Source: Darksidea phi
Taxonomy: Eukaryota > Ascomycota > Dothideomycetes > Pleosporales > Lentitheciaceae
Direction: 5' to 3'
Assembly (NCBI GenBank): GCA_030770425.1
Contig: JASJFT010000081.1
Location: 124,001 to 188,000 of the forward strand
Length of the DNA: 64,000 nucleotides
Shown: in pieces, positions 1-11,161 of the stretch
How the letters are laid out: every line of letters begins with the position of its first letter
How positions within the stretch are numbered: position 1 is the first letter of the stretch
Notes under the pieces: generated by a model
The model's database searches: none
Told to the model about the DNA's origin: nothing
What the model saw: the letters and a program-made list of their open reading frames with translations, nothing else
Made by a program: the position numbers and the translations under genes

Positions 1-273
1 CTTCCACATGCGCGAGCAGAAGTCGGAAAGGAGGGCGACGGGTTGCGCGTCAGGCAGCAGGGACGGTGTGTGCGCGGGGCTTATGGGCAGGCGTGCCTGT
101 CCCAATTCGTTCTGCGATACTACATGGTCTTGACATTGATGGAGGAGTGTTTAGTGTTTAGTGTCGGCTGGCGCGAATGTCAAGGATTACGTCAGCTTCG
201 CGATCCGCGACGTATGAAATTATCGGCAATGGGAACTTGTATCGCCTTTAGCAGGATTGAGAAATGCTATTAG
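1..273 (+). other. Open frame entering from the left edge, possible 3' end of a gene
   Basis: The frame beginning at base 1 is open for 90 codons and ends in TAG at 271-273. It starts in GC-rich, arginine-rich coding-like sequence and becomes more AT-rich. No domain is recognised. It could be the last exon of a gene lying mainly to the left of the window, or chance; the other two frames are also open for about 120 bases. Confidence 0.2.
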
Positions 274-666
274 CATTTCAGCAGCTTATTCGTTCGGTGG
301 CTGTGCCCGCCGAACTCTTTTCAGACCTCATGTTGACGGCGGAGGGGAAAAAATCAAGTTTGTTTACATGGTCGCAACAGCTTTTTCGCGCTGGGGATAA
401 TTAATGAAGAGAAACCGAGGATGATCTATTGAACATCCACGGTTCTTAATCTTTCCATGGACAGGCACATATCCTCTGCGCGCCACAATATCAACATCCG
501 CAGACCAAACCTTAATCTATACACTTGGTCACCTAATTCTGCCCCTTCCATCGCCTCCTGGAGCCGTGCTTGCACATTAGCGTCGATCTTGTCATCCATC
601 GCATCGTCATCGTATAAGCCCTTTAACGAGACGGGGGGACCGTTACTCCAGACCGAAAACACACAT

Positions 667-1625
667 TTAATTGACGTTTCCTGCAAAAAGACATGCACCA
701 CATATTCGGTCCCACAAAGTGACCTCAAGCAAACCAAGAACCCCCTTTCTACGAGCCATCTTCCAGATATCGAGTACCCTGGCTCGCAACACGCATATCT
801 TAAATTCCCGCGTCCGCAAATCAAACGACACATCATCTTCTGTTAGTTCCAGCCCCTCAGCGCCGACCATAGCCGGACAGGAACACAGTTCGTTGCTTAC
901 CGCCCTAATGGTTTGGAGAAAAACATCCGCATCCAGGTCCTGTAGTCCACCTGCACTCTCTGCGCACACATGCCCAGCAGCGAGAAGACCCTGTCTCTTC
1001 TTAAAAAGCACTTCATGCTTGCGATATCAATTCAAAAGCTGAATGAGGCCTTCTCCCGGGAAACAGGGATGCGGTAGATGGCGGGGGTACGCAGCAGGCC
1101 TATCAGCCACGAGCGCATAATCTAGCTGTGCTCTATCAGTGCGAAGTACTAAACTTCGCGCGAGCACAATTTCCTGGGTAATCCATGCGCGCTTCCAGTA
1201 CTGGGCGCTCGTGAACGCATTTGTGAGGTCTGTAGAGATGCTCCTTTCCGTTATACAGCACATAGTCCATTTGCACGTCATCTCCAACACGCGTCTTAAT
1301 GTCCTCCTTGTGCTCGAACTCCGCCCACGAGAGATAGGCACCGGGCATGCGGCCCGCCGCCTCCAGGAACGCCGTCACCTGTTCCGACACACCCAACCAT
1401 GCAATAACCTTGCACGCGCCGCCGAAAACAACGCCCATCTGCTAGACTTAGGTGCTCTTTTCTGCATCGTCAGCTTGGTTGATGCAGACAGCGTCAGTCC
1501 ACAGCGGCTGCGAATCGAACTCGATCGTGCCGTCTCAAGAAACTTCATCAGGTTAGGACGGACGAGGACCATCGCGCCATTGATAAGAATGCATCCTAGG
1601 TTTGCGGTCGGCAGGCCGACGCGTA
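667..1625 (-). pseudogene. HET (heterokaryon incompatibility) domain pseudogene
   Basis: Three landmarks of the HET domain are legible on the minus strand. The core reads LWTDAVCINQADDAEKST (about 1500-1450), then comes MGVVFGGACKVIAWLG (from 1438), then YWKRAWITQEIVLAR (about 1210-1165). HET proteins trigger vegetative incompatibility cell death when unlike strains fuse. Between the first two blocks the frame holds TAA and TAG, where the family usually has glutamines (..STQVQQMG..); both are C-to-T changes in CpA context. A frameshift lies upstream near 1530 (an ILINGAMVLVRPNLMKFLETAR-like part is in another frame) and another near 1240. The open frame at 667-1011 may be the decayed C-terminal part. 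No start codon is left. The identification as HET is firm; the exact limits are not. Confidence 0.75.
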
Positions 1626-2252
1626 GGGTAAGCAGATATCTTCCTCGCTAATTGTGGTATGGTATATCGTGCACCGGATGGGGCCTTGAGGAGAGAGCTC
1701 TGGCAGTACTGTCAGGACACGGATGCGGCCCTTCGGCGGGGAGTGGGTCGTATGAGAAGGCCATGGTTTCCCTTGCTGGCTCGTGATTTAGTGTGCAGGG
1801 AGACGTTGGGGCAGCCGACCCTCCTCGAAGCGAGCAAGCGTGATTCGTCCCCTTCCCAGCTGCTTATTTTGGCCTTATCATCCACCCCGTGGAAGCAAAC
1901 ACACCCCTAGTTTCATCTCGACGTGACAGCTCTCGTTCTGCCTGGCGCCAGTCTCGTCGCTCGAGTTGCGACACGTTTGCTAATGTCCCATGCATGTCTC
2001 TTAGGCACATTTCTTCCTGACTAGATCCCCTGACTAGGATATGCAATCTGTATCCCGGATGCACGTTCTCGCGGCTACAATGGTCAATGGCTTCCCATAT
2101 TTTGCAACCACAAATCCACAAGGCCCAGGGTTCTACAATGTACTTCCGGTCGGAGTGGTAGGGGGAAATAATATAAAGCTTCGGGTAAGCCCACAGGTCC
2201 GACATGTTGCGACAATCTGTGGTTTTGGTGCGTCTTTAAGCCAGGCTTCGAT
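1626..2252. other. Intergenic stretch upstream of the phosphoesterase
   Basis: Short open frames occur on both strands but none shows a family motif or a convincing splice pattern. This is taken as spacer plus promoter for the gene at 2253. Confidence 0.4.
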
Positions 2253-3696
2253 ATGCCGTCCTTTGGCTTCGCCGCTGCTGGTTTGCTCGCTCTTGCGGCA
2301 CCATGCATGCCGTTCCCGACTGCTAGATGTACCAACAGCAGCAGCAAGCCGTTCGGGCCGTTGCGCTTCAAGTCGGATGGTTCATTTCAGCTCGCCATTT
2401 TTGAAGATTTGCATTTTGGCGAGAGTAAGTCGTGTCCTAAATGTGATTTGTTTGTGTATCGCGCACTAAAGACAAATAGACGCATGGAATTCGTGGGGTC
2501 CGCAGCAGGTAGCGCCATTTACTTGCAATCTTTGCGCCGGTCACTCAAGGTTATTCCTGGGATGGAATTATGAAATGCTAATATATGCCTAGGACATCAA
2601 CTCTGTCAAGGTGCTCAACAAAGTCCTTGACTATGAGACGTCGTTGGACCTAGTCGTCCTCAACGGAGATCTCATTACTGGAGAGAATGCCTACAAGGAA
2701 AACGCCACTACCTATATCGACCAAATTGTGGTGCCTATTGTGTCGCGTAGCCTTACCTGGGCGTCAACCTATGGCAACCACGATAGTGACTACAACATCT
2801 CGCGCGAAGGTATTCTAGAGCGTGAGCAGCGATGGCCGAACGCCCGCACACAGCAGATGGTTTTCGGGCCCAACGCCGGTGTATCGAACTACTACCTACC
2901 AGTTTACGGTGCAGACTGCAACAACAAGTGCGGCACGGAATGCACTCCCAGCCTCCTACTATGGTTTTTTGACAGCCGAGGTGGCTTCTTGTACCAGCGG
3001 AAAGATGCCTCGGGCAACCGAATCGGACAGCCCGACTGGGTGGATGAGAGCGTGGTCGCATGGTACACGGCCACGAGCGCCGCGCTACAACAACAGTATG
3101 GCCGCGTGATTCCGTCCCTCGCCTTCGTACACATCCCGGTCAACGCCTCGCTCGCGCTGCAAGAGAAAGGCGTAGATCCCCACCGCCAACCCGGCATCAA
3201 CGATGATGTGCCCCTTGCGCAGCAATCCGGGGGATGGTGCGCTGATGGCTCCAACGCCCCCGGTTGCAGGTACGGCGGGCAGGATGTACCCTTCATGCGC
3301 GCGATCACGACAACCCCAGGTCTGATAGCCCTTTTCTCGGGCCACGACCATGGTGACACCTGGTGCTATAAGTGGGACTCGCAGCTCCCCGGGATGGCCT
3401 TCAGCGGCAACGGATGCAATTTGTGCTTTGGGCAGCACTCCGGGTACGGCGGATATGGAAACTGGATCCGCGGTGCACGACAGGTAAAGATCACCGAGGA
3501 GCAGGTAAAGAATCTGGCTGTGGACACGTATATCCGGCTGGAGTCGGGAGCTGCCGTGGGCGCCGTGACGCTCAACTCGACATACGGGAGCGATGTATAT
3601 CCACAGACGCCCAATGACAAGACGTACTGTCCTACATGTAATTATTCCGTTATAACTCCCATGCCTGGTACGAAAAAAAGCCGGGATTTTCGCTAA
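2253..3696 (+). CDS. Secreted calcineurin-like metallophosphoesterase (Dcr2/purple acid phosphatase-like)
   Basis: Three exons: 2253-2424, 2480-2508 and 2593-3696, giving 434 aa. Phases match and the joined text FGENAWNSWGPQQDINSVK restores a conserved stretch of this family. All five metallophosphoesterase signatures are present in order: DLHFGE (DxH), NGDLITGEN (GD), GNHD, the HIP motif, and GHDHGD near the C-terminus. These residues hold the binuclear metal centre that hydrolyses phosphomonoesters. A hydrophobic signal peptide (about residues 1-25) and many cysteines (for example CNNKCGTEC) point to secretion. Known relatives are the fungal Dcr2/PPase-type enzymes, of about 400-550 aa. Substrate is unknown; phosphate scavenging is an inference. 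It stands alone, followed by spacer. Confidence 0.88.
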
Positions 3697-5210
3697 TATA
3701 GCTTAACGGGTCGACGCGGTAGCAGTATAGAATGCGGGGTTGTGATTATTCATTCGCGAGAGACCTAATAAATTATCTTCCACTATGTCACTTTCGTACC
3801 CTGACCTAGCAAAGGAAAGAATCAGCAGCATCGAAATCTACATACAAGACAATCCATCCTACGACGTCTGGTGCCCCGCCTCATCAAGCAAGCTCTTCTT
3901 CACCTCTTTTTGCCGATTCAAGAAGCTAAGGCGAACAATGCTGTCGCAAAGAATAAAGGACCTGATGGTGCTCAGACGCCAAATTCTATATGGTGCACGT
4001 TGACTCCAACCTTGCCGACGGAGGTGGGGAGTATAACGAGGTCATCAGCAGTTATGAGTATTTTAGATAGCCCAAGAGACTTGCTACACCTACGCCTCAG
4101 CCGACTGGTAAGCTGGATGAAAATGCTGTTGGTTCTGCCATGCTTCGTGCATATACTCCACTAGCTAATGGTGGTACCGATCCCTATCCGATAAGAAATT
4201 CCTAGCCTACTTCATGTCAGAGCTTTAAGGGTTACGGTTTGTTCAGTAGTTAAGCGGACAGTAATTCTCCATGTTGTTACGCGGCTATATGTTTCCTCGT
4301 TGCCATCCGCTAGGCTTTATGCATGCCTCCGAACTACCCTCCCTCCGGGGGTTCCTTGTTCGGTTAGGTGTTAGTCAACACCGCCGCCACCATTACCTCT
4401 ACCCAAATGCGTCTTCGACAAGTTCCAAGCCCTACCGGTCAAATTTAAATCCAAGAAGACACTAGTAGTTAACTATGTTGAGGGTTTTGTTAAGAAGGGA
4501 ATAGTAGTTCAGATGCATATTAAAACGATAAGCTAAAATGGGATTACCCGGGAAGAATAGATAAGCCCGTCATTTACTCCAGGTATGGCTTAAAACTCTA
4601 TTTTATTAATTATTCGGATCTGCAGGCTTCCTCCCGCAAACATTATATCTGGCTTATAGCTGAGAAATCTCCACGGAAAGGGCAAGGATGTTGAAATGAG
4701 TAGTCATGCGTGCACCGCCAATCTTTTCATCTGCTTCCGGACCTCGACAGCAAATAATAGCGCTCCTACGCGATCTACATGGGGGCCACTTTTTTCGGGT
4801 GTAGAGTGTTTAATGCTAAACGCTAGCGAGTGGGGTCAGCCCTACCCCGTACTTTTACAGTCCCATGACTCGCTCCTTTTGTATTCTAGATGCTATTTTT
4901 CCACCTCTGCAGTATGGAGAGCCACCCCGCCGGAGCCGCGGAGGATTTAATTGCCGAAAACCGACCTCCGCGAGGGAGCGAGCGGAAGTGTCCTACTTTC
5001 GTAATATAAGATCGCATTAGACCCGTTTGTAAGGTTGGGGTCGTGCCCCGTCCACGAATTATTGTGGAGAGTGTTTATCCATTTTACCACTACAGGGAGT
5101 ATATATTCACAATGGCGGTCTCTTGATCCCACAACCTTCCCCTTCCGCGACTCTTCCTATGCACGTTCTGGATTGCTGTTCTTCTGCTCCATCGTTCAAG
5201 ACTCCCAAAT
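3697..5210. other. Gene-poor spacer with no supported gene
   Basis: Only short frames occur and none has motifs. Parts (about 4450-4700) are AT-rich and full of TA dinucleotides, as expected of RIP-mutated DNA. The last 200 bases should hold the promoter of the esterase at 5211. Confidence 0.4.
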
Positions 5211-6095
5211 ATGCGCCTCGTTAGTTCCCTTCTCCTGGGGCTTGTGACTCTGACGGACGTCGCCGTCGCCGCGCTAAGCTCGGGATGCGGCAAGGCCCCA
5301 ACCATCACGTCGGGCGTCAAGACCATCACGGTCGGCGGCACCCAACGCCAGTTCACCATCCGAGTGCCGCAGAACTACCAGAACAACAAGGGATACAAGC
5401 TCGTCTACGGCCTGCATTGGGTGGGTGGGAGAATGGAACAGGTCGCTAACGGCGGCGACACCGGGTCTAAAAATTGGAAATACTATGGCATGCAAGTGCT
5501 GGCCAACGAGACTGCCATCTTCGTAGCACCCCAGGGCCTCAATGGCGGCTGGGGTAACAGCGGCGGCTCAGACCTCAAGTTTATCGACGCCATGAACAGC
5601 TACATCGACGCTGGCCTCTGCGTCGACCAGGGCCAACGCTTTTCCATCGGCTTCTCGTACGGCGGCGCTATGACCTACTCTATTGCCTGCGCGCGCGCTA
5701 AGCAGTTCCGTGGTGTCGCCGTCATCGCTGGCGGCGTGCTATCGGGCTGCGACGGCGGCAACGACCCCATTGCCTACTTTGGGATCCACGGCATCAAGGA
5801 CGGCACGCTGAACATTGCTGGCGGCCGTTCCCTGCGTGACCGTTTCGTCAAGAACAACGGCTGCGCTTCCATGGCTGGCGCCAAAGAGCCCGCGTCCGGC
5901 AGCAGAACGCACATCACGACGGCCGCCACCGGCTGCAAGACGGGCTATCCGGTCAGATGGGCAGCGCACGACGGTGGCCACATCCAGGCGGCGGCCGACA
6001 AACCCGCACCCGAAGAGAACGGCGAAGCCTCATGGGTGGGGCCAGAGGTTTGGGCATTTTGGAATAGTCCAGAGCTTTCAACATCGAAGTCGTGA
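5211..6095 (+). CDS. Secreted feruloyl esterase, CE1 / esterase-PHB depolymerase family
   Basis: A single exon of 294 aa starting at AATATGCGCC with a clear signal peptide (about residues 1-20). The alpha/beta-hydrolase triad is visible: nucleophile S149 in GFSYGG, acid D197 in GIKDGTL, and a histidine in AHDGGH (H253 or H257). The oxyanion region reads LHWVGG. The sequence LSSGCGKAPTITSG after the signal peptide and the length of about 290 aa match FaeC/FaeD-type feruloyl esterases, which release ferulic acid from arabinoxylan and pectin outside the cell. No carbohydrate-binding module or linker follows. Acetylxylan esterase of the same family is the main alternative. Confidence 0.88.
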   Translation: MRLVSSLLLGLVTLTDVAVAALSSGCGKAPTITSGVKTITVGGTQRQFTIRVPQNYQNNKGYKLVYGLHWVGGRMEQVANGGDTGSKNWKYYGMQVLANETAIFVAPQGLNGGWGNSGGSDLKFIDAMNSYIDAGLCVDQGQRFSIGFSYGGAMTYSIACARAKQFRGVAVIAGGVLSGCDGGNDPIAYFGIHGIKDGTLNIAGGRSLRDRFVKNNGCASMAGAKEPASGSRTHITTAATGCKTGYPVRWAAHDGGHIQAAADKPAPEENGEASWVGPEVWAFWNSPELSTSKS

Positions 6096-6813
6096 GGTGC
6101 GTTCTTAGGCTTCCGGCGTAGGGCATTACGCCGGGCTCTGGTGGTTCCGGACCGGTAGACAAGTGTTGGAATATGTATATAGAATACGATATCGCTCGCT
6201 CAGAGCCCTACAATCAATAAAAAGGTTTTGTTGCGAAGCGAGTGCTGTTAGACATCATATATCTAAGAATCCTCAGCAAAGCTCCGTAAAGGGCTATATA
6301 TAAGCAGAATATATCTGGTTTCCGCCAATGAATTAACACAACCTCACCCGAAACTGGTAATTAACTCTAGCCTCAATCAACAAACATTAAGATCAATCCT
6401 CTACTGCGCACAGTTACTTCCCATCATGCCACCCTGTTTACACTCAGCACTGCGATCGCATCAACTGCTTCTGCAATGAGAGATTTTTTTGTATATGTGT
6501 GTGTGGCTCAAAGAGCGTCATAAACCGTAGCTAACTTTAGTTAGCTATCAACCTTAATACTAACTCTTTTCACAATAACTATACTTCAATTATAGGCTAT
6601 AGTAGGACAGAGATTAAGACAAGTACTAAATATAAAAGTTATCTATACATATAGTTCGTTGACCCTCTCTACTTCTTATCAATCGAATCGATTCAAATCG
6701 GATTCAGTAATCAGGCGTCCTCGTTCAAGGTATTAAATCTTTCTACTACTTTCCAGAGCTCTTCGTCCACCTAGCTGTAATTAGCCTACTCTTCAAACAT
6801 GGCAGCTCCCACT
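6096..6813. other. AT-rich spacer
   Basis: Rich in TA-containing runs (TATATA, TAACTTTAGTTAGC) with no coding frame, consistent with a terminator region followed by RIP-affected non-coding DNA. Confidence 0.4.
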
Positions 6814-7155
6814 CTACTCAACACTACTTTTATCCCAATCATCAATCGTTCTCCACAATATCCTCCCGCATTCTTGGTTTGCTCCTTTCCCGCCCATGGC
6901 GAACTTGCACCCGTTGACCACCGTTACGCTAATGTGCATCATGACGAAGCACCCCAGATCGAAGCACATGTAGTGTGCGTCGAAGCCGGGCTCGTTGTCC
7001 AAGGTGCGTAGGGTTCCCGGCTTGGAAACGTCGAGCACGGCGTCTTCCCAGTCTTCACAGACGCTGTTCAGGGCGTCCATCATCACGCCGCGAGTGACTG
7101 CCGCGTCGGGATCGTAACCTAACCAAAACAAAATCCCACTACCGGGAACAATTGC
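6814..7155 (-). pseudogene. Remnant of a small cysteine-containing secreted-type protein
   Basis: The minus-strand frame (GAIVPGSGILFWLGYDPD.. to ..NQECGRILWRTIDDWDK) has paired cysteines and an arrangement reminiscent of a fungal family of small secreted proteins of unknown function. The frame is closed just upstream by TAA directly before GGAIVPG and at the end by TAG after DKSSVE. Both can be explained as glutamine codons hit by C-to-T change. No signal peptide remains. The family link is from memory of the general pattern and is weak; that it is broken is clearer. Confidence 0.35.
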
Positions 7156-7880
7156 TCCCCCTTAGAGGAAGTACTTTTGTCGTCTGAAATTACCCCTGCA
7201 CCCTCTCCACCCTCTCCATCGCCACCCGCCTCGCCAATCCCACCCGCTCTCTTGGCCTTCTCTCCCTCATCCACATGTTCATCTTCGTCGTCGCCATCTG
7301 ATCCCGTCCCATATAAGGAGTTCTCTCATCTCCGACCGAAACGTTCTTATCCTTAACGTCTATTTCCGCAGCATCTATATCTATACGTTCCTCACTGCTA
7401 GACTCGAAGTCGTCCGATTCACCACTGATACCCTCCTCTTCCTCTCAATTTTGGGTTTATCTTCACCCATTCACCGGTTTTAACAAGGGATTCCTTTGGT
7501 ATACACTCAATTCGACCTAGAGGTATCTCGTCAGAATTCGCAATGGGAGCATGCTTCGTATTTTGTGATAAGGTAGCGGCTTTGTGAATATCCATCTTGT
7601 AAATTTCCATGTTATGAATCATCCAGATAAGTCGTCATTGAAGGATATAGAACTGAATGGCGGTCAAGTGAAAGCCAACATAGAAGTTATTCTTTTATGA
7701 ATCTTGGCTTACTAATATTACCATCATCGCCTCCATTTTCAAAGAATGCTTGCGTAACGAAGCCCTGACCCGCGCGTTCTACCTCAAGACGTTGATCTAA
7801 CGTAGTCTGTCGGAAGTCCAAATCTGTATGCTCGAAGCGCCGGCGAAGAAATTTCCTTGACGCCATATCTGAAAGAACGG
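7140..7880 (-). pseudogene. Fragmented minus-strand gene with acidic tracts, unknown function
   Basis: Reading leftward from 7866, a clean ATG opens MASRKFLRRRFEHTDLDFRQ and continues about 59 codons, with a possible intron donor after ENGGDD. Further pieces in other frames read EEGISGESDDFESSSEE (about 7435-7385) and GSDGDDEDEHVDEGEKAKR (about 7305-7250). Such charged, low-complexity text is typical of fungal nuclear or nucleolar proteins. The pieces lie in different frames with stops between, so either there are several introns I cannot place or the gene is decayed. No function can be assigned. Confidence 0.3.
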
Positions 7881-8369
7881 GCGGACTCCTATCTCAGAGA
7901 GCAAACTTCAACAGTACGGTGTAGGCTGTGAAGCAAGGCTATTTTTGAGTTATGCAGACGAGTATAGAGCACTCCCGAATCTGAGCGCAAAATGCACCGG
8001 TGGCGTGGCGCAAGAGCAGATATAGATGGTACCGGTCCGCGACAGTGAGCTGACGCGACAGCTTAATCTATAATCGTATATGGTGAAAGGGAGGACGAGA
8101 GTGTATAAGGGCGAAGTAAAGCTTAGTAGGAGAAATATACGGCGTAGAAGAGAGGATGGCGGTTTGCGGGAGTGAGCTAAGACGACAGCAGGTTAACGAG
8201 AGGGGATTATATATAGGTATGGCGTAATAGCTTGGTATGTAGAGTACTCGAGCGATGAGTGGGATTTACACCACTAACTATTACCTTGGGAATAAAAGAG
8301 TGAAATAAATATGCGCAAACCTTAATACCTAAAAGAAAGTGATAGTATAGGGAGTGTGAAGTGTCTCAG

Positions 8370-8701
8370 AATTGAACCGTCTTACAAGCGACGATACAGC
8401 TTCCTCTGCACCTACAACTCCAGCTATTAGTGCCATAATTAACAACTGCACATTCTCATCTTCACGCTCATCGCTCGATCGCCAAATACGTAATGGAAGT
8501 GCCTCTTTCTCGCCGCTCTCCTCCCCAAGAACTACGCCGACCACATATCATTCCACCCCAGCTGTTACTCCCGAGGTGTGCGAGTCTAAACAAATGCCAT
8601 TTTCATTCACCATGTCCCCAGACTCTGCTGCTATGCTGAGTCTGACGCAATCGGAGTTACATCGAATGGGCCTCGTTCGCTTCCTATCCAATCCCAGCTA
8701 A
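8370..8701 (+). CDS. Possible 3' exon of a Ser/Thr/Pro-rich protein
   Basis: After a plausible acceptor (GTGTCTCAG, ending at 8369) the frame is open for 110 codons to TAA at 8699-8701. It is rich in S, T and P (SSSRSSLDRQ, SPLSSPRTTPTT) and ends with SQSEL-like text. No ATG lies at its beginning, so it would need upstream exons, which I cannot identify in 7900-8360. It may be a surviving exon of a decayed gene. Confidence 0.25.
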
Positions 8702-9099
8702 ACTGTTGATTCTATTGGAGTCAATGGAAGCTTGGTGTCGCTGGAATAATCCAGTTGTTGATTTCTATCCAATATTTGACAAATAATCTGAGCGTTTTGT
8801 GATGTGAGCTATGGGAACGATTTTGACGGGCGGACGAAGCGGGCAGTTTCCTTAAATGGCGTTAGTGCGTCTTAACCCTTTCGGTTATTTTCCGTGATTC
8901 GCTCCGCAATTGCGGAGGTGGCTTGGACGACCTTCTCCACATTCGGAAGGTAACCACGGTGCTCATCCCAAAGACAGTAGTGCGCGGACAGGATTCATCC
9001 GATTTTCCGGGGCTATGTGCAGCCTCAGGCGTCATTTCACCGGTCCTATAAAGTCGGTACCTCGCATGCAAGCTCCCAAAATTCTGGGCTGCATTGACA

Positions 9100-10601
9100 A
9101 TGCTGGGACCACGAATTCTGCTGACCTCTGCCATTGCAGGTACCATCGCATGGGCGACGTATCTGCCAGAGTCCGCAAGCGATCCTCATTTTCGGCACAA
9201 TCTGCGCAAGCGCGTGGAAAATGGAACCTCCTTTAATGGGCCGTACAGCACGCGTGGTAGGGACATTGTCGATAGCCAAGGGCAAAAGGTGACCTGGGCG
9301 GGTGTCAATTGGCCCATGAGCGGTATGTTGAGGTTGCATTAGAAGGCAAAGTCAAGGCTGATATTGGAGAAAGGAGAGACTATGATCCCCGAGGGTCTTG
9401 AGTGGGCGTCTGCCGAAGAGATCCTCGACGATATTGCAGGCGTTGGATTCAACTATATCCGCATGTGCGTCGGCGTATTCGACATATGAAATTTGCTAAT
9501 GCATGTTACAGGGGTTACGCTATCGAAATGATTGATCAAGTCTACGACAGGAACGGGTCTGACGTTCCACTCGAGGTTGCCATGATTAATGCTCTTGGAT
9601 CCGTTAATGGCACCAAGGTCACAAATGAGATTGTCGCCAAAAACCCCACGTGGACTTCTCAGACTACTCGTTTCCAGATTTGGAGTGATATTACTCGGAT
9701 AGCTGCAACAAAGGGAATCTTCATCAGCCCAGACGTACATACCGGAAAGGCGAAGTGGTGCTGTTCCCACACCGACGGCAACGCCTGGTTCGATGATCTT
9801 CAGTTTCCGGCCGACAATTGGCGCCGCGGACTCGCTTATGTAGCAAATTGGGCCAAGAGCCACCCAAATGTCGTCAGCATGTCCCTTCGCAACGAGTTGC
9901 GCGAGTCCTGGAATGTCACAACTCTCATGTATAACTGGCAAACCCTTGTTGGAAACATGACCCAGGGAGCTGACGCGATTCACGAGGCCAACCCCGACAT
10001 TTTGATTCTCTGGTCCGGAATGCAATACGGTCAAGACCTTTCAGCGCTCACGAGCGGCAAGAACCTCCTTACTGCTCCTTGCTATAAGTGTACTGCCATT
10101 CGCGATGCCTATCGCCGTACCCCAGAGTATTTCAACCTTGATCATCACCCATGGGCTGACAAAGTCATCTGGGAGATTCATTTGTATAGCATGAGCGAAG
10201 ACCAAGATACAGGCACTTGCCCAATCATCCAAGCTGGCCTCTACAGGAATGGCTTCAATGCCCTCGGCATCGATGCGCCACCGGCGTGCAGCATCACCAA
10301 AGATTGTCCCAAGGCTGTCCGCGAAACGCCAGTTATTATCTCCGAGTTTGGAAGCGCTCAAGACGAGACCCTCTTCAACCACACGCTCAACAACTGTTTG
10401 CGCGAATATACAATCGAGAACAATGTCAGCTGGATGATGTGGTCGATTGCCGGTTCATACAGGATTAGATCTGGAGTCCAAGGATTTCCTGATACCTGGG
10501 CTTTGACGAATGCTGAGTGGGATGGCTGGAATTATGAGAAGGGAATTGAGGAGTGGTGGAAACCGTGGGTGCGAGCCATGAATACTACGCGGATTGTATA
10601 G
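9100..10601 (+). CDS. Secreted glycoside hydrolase family 5 (cellulase superfamily)
   Basis: Three exons: 9100-9322, 9374-9464 and 9512-10601, 467 aa. Phases agree; the joints give NWPMSGETMIPEGLEW and NYIRMGYAIEMID, and intron 2 has a TGCTAAT branch point. A signal peptide or membrane anchor covers about residues 1-22. GH5 (beta/alpha)8 landmarks: an early WAGVNWP strand, acid/base E233 in SLRNELRES and nucleophile E383 in IISEFGSAQ. The histidines in DHHPWADK and EIHLYS fit the active-site cleft. GH5 enzymes are retaining endo-beta-glycanases (cellulase, mannanase, glucanase). The exact subfamily and substrate cannot be read from sequence alone. No CBM is present. Confidence 0.87.
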
Positions 10602-11160
10602 AGATCAACAATAGACTACCAAAACACTTTGCTACTACATTGGCTACGTTACAGATTAACTGATATTTGCGCTCTGCATTTATTTCGATCGATCTCGAAT
10701 CAAACACTGCAGAGACTCGAGGCTTAGACCTCTGTTCTATGAGTTTTATAAGCGCCTATTTAGGGTACTAGATCGGGAAGTTCTGCACTTCCCGCATCCC
10801 CAACATGCTTATTTTGACACACATATATAAAGTGAATATTTAGTTACTACATCGCTTTTTGTCTTAATAATACTAATTTTACAAACTTGTCCATCGCACC
10901 TACCGAGCTCTTTTAAGTAGGAATGAAAAGTGCAAATGGAACTGTCCCATAAAAGATCACTCGTGAAATTTATCGTTCCTGAATTTGACTAGTCGGTTAA
11001 CTAATATACAATCTTGTCCAACGCAAGGTCCTCCGCTCCGGTCTTTTCCATGCCTGGTTCTCCATAGCCCCAATAACCATAGTATCGCCTACGAGCCGAG
11101 CTTCCTTTCATCTCTCCGCCGAAGAATGACAGGGGTACTGCACCCGGGTAGCAAGAAGAC
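10602..11160. other. AT-rich spacer, no gene seen
   Basis: Contains TATATAAAGTG and poly-T runs but no coding frame with family signal. The right part (11000-11160) overlaps the decayed tail of the methyltransferase remnant on the minus strand. Confidence 0.35.
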
Positions 11161-11161
11161 T

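Noticed and set aside
426..846. Plus-strand 129-codon frame at 457-846
   Set aside because: It is antisense to the HET remnant and has no motif.
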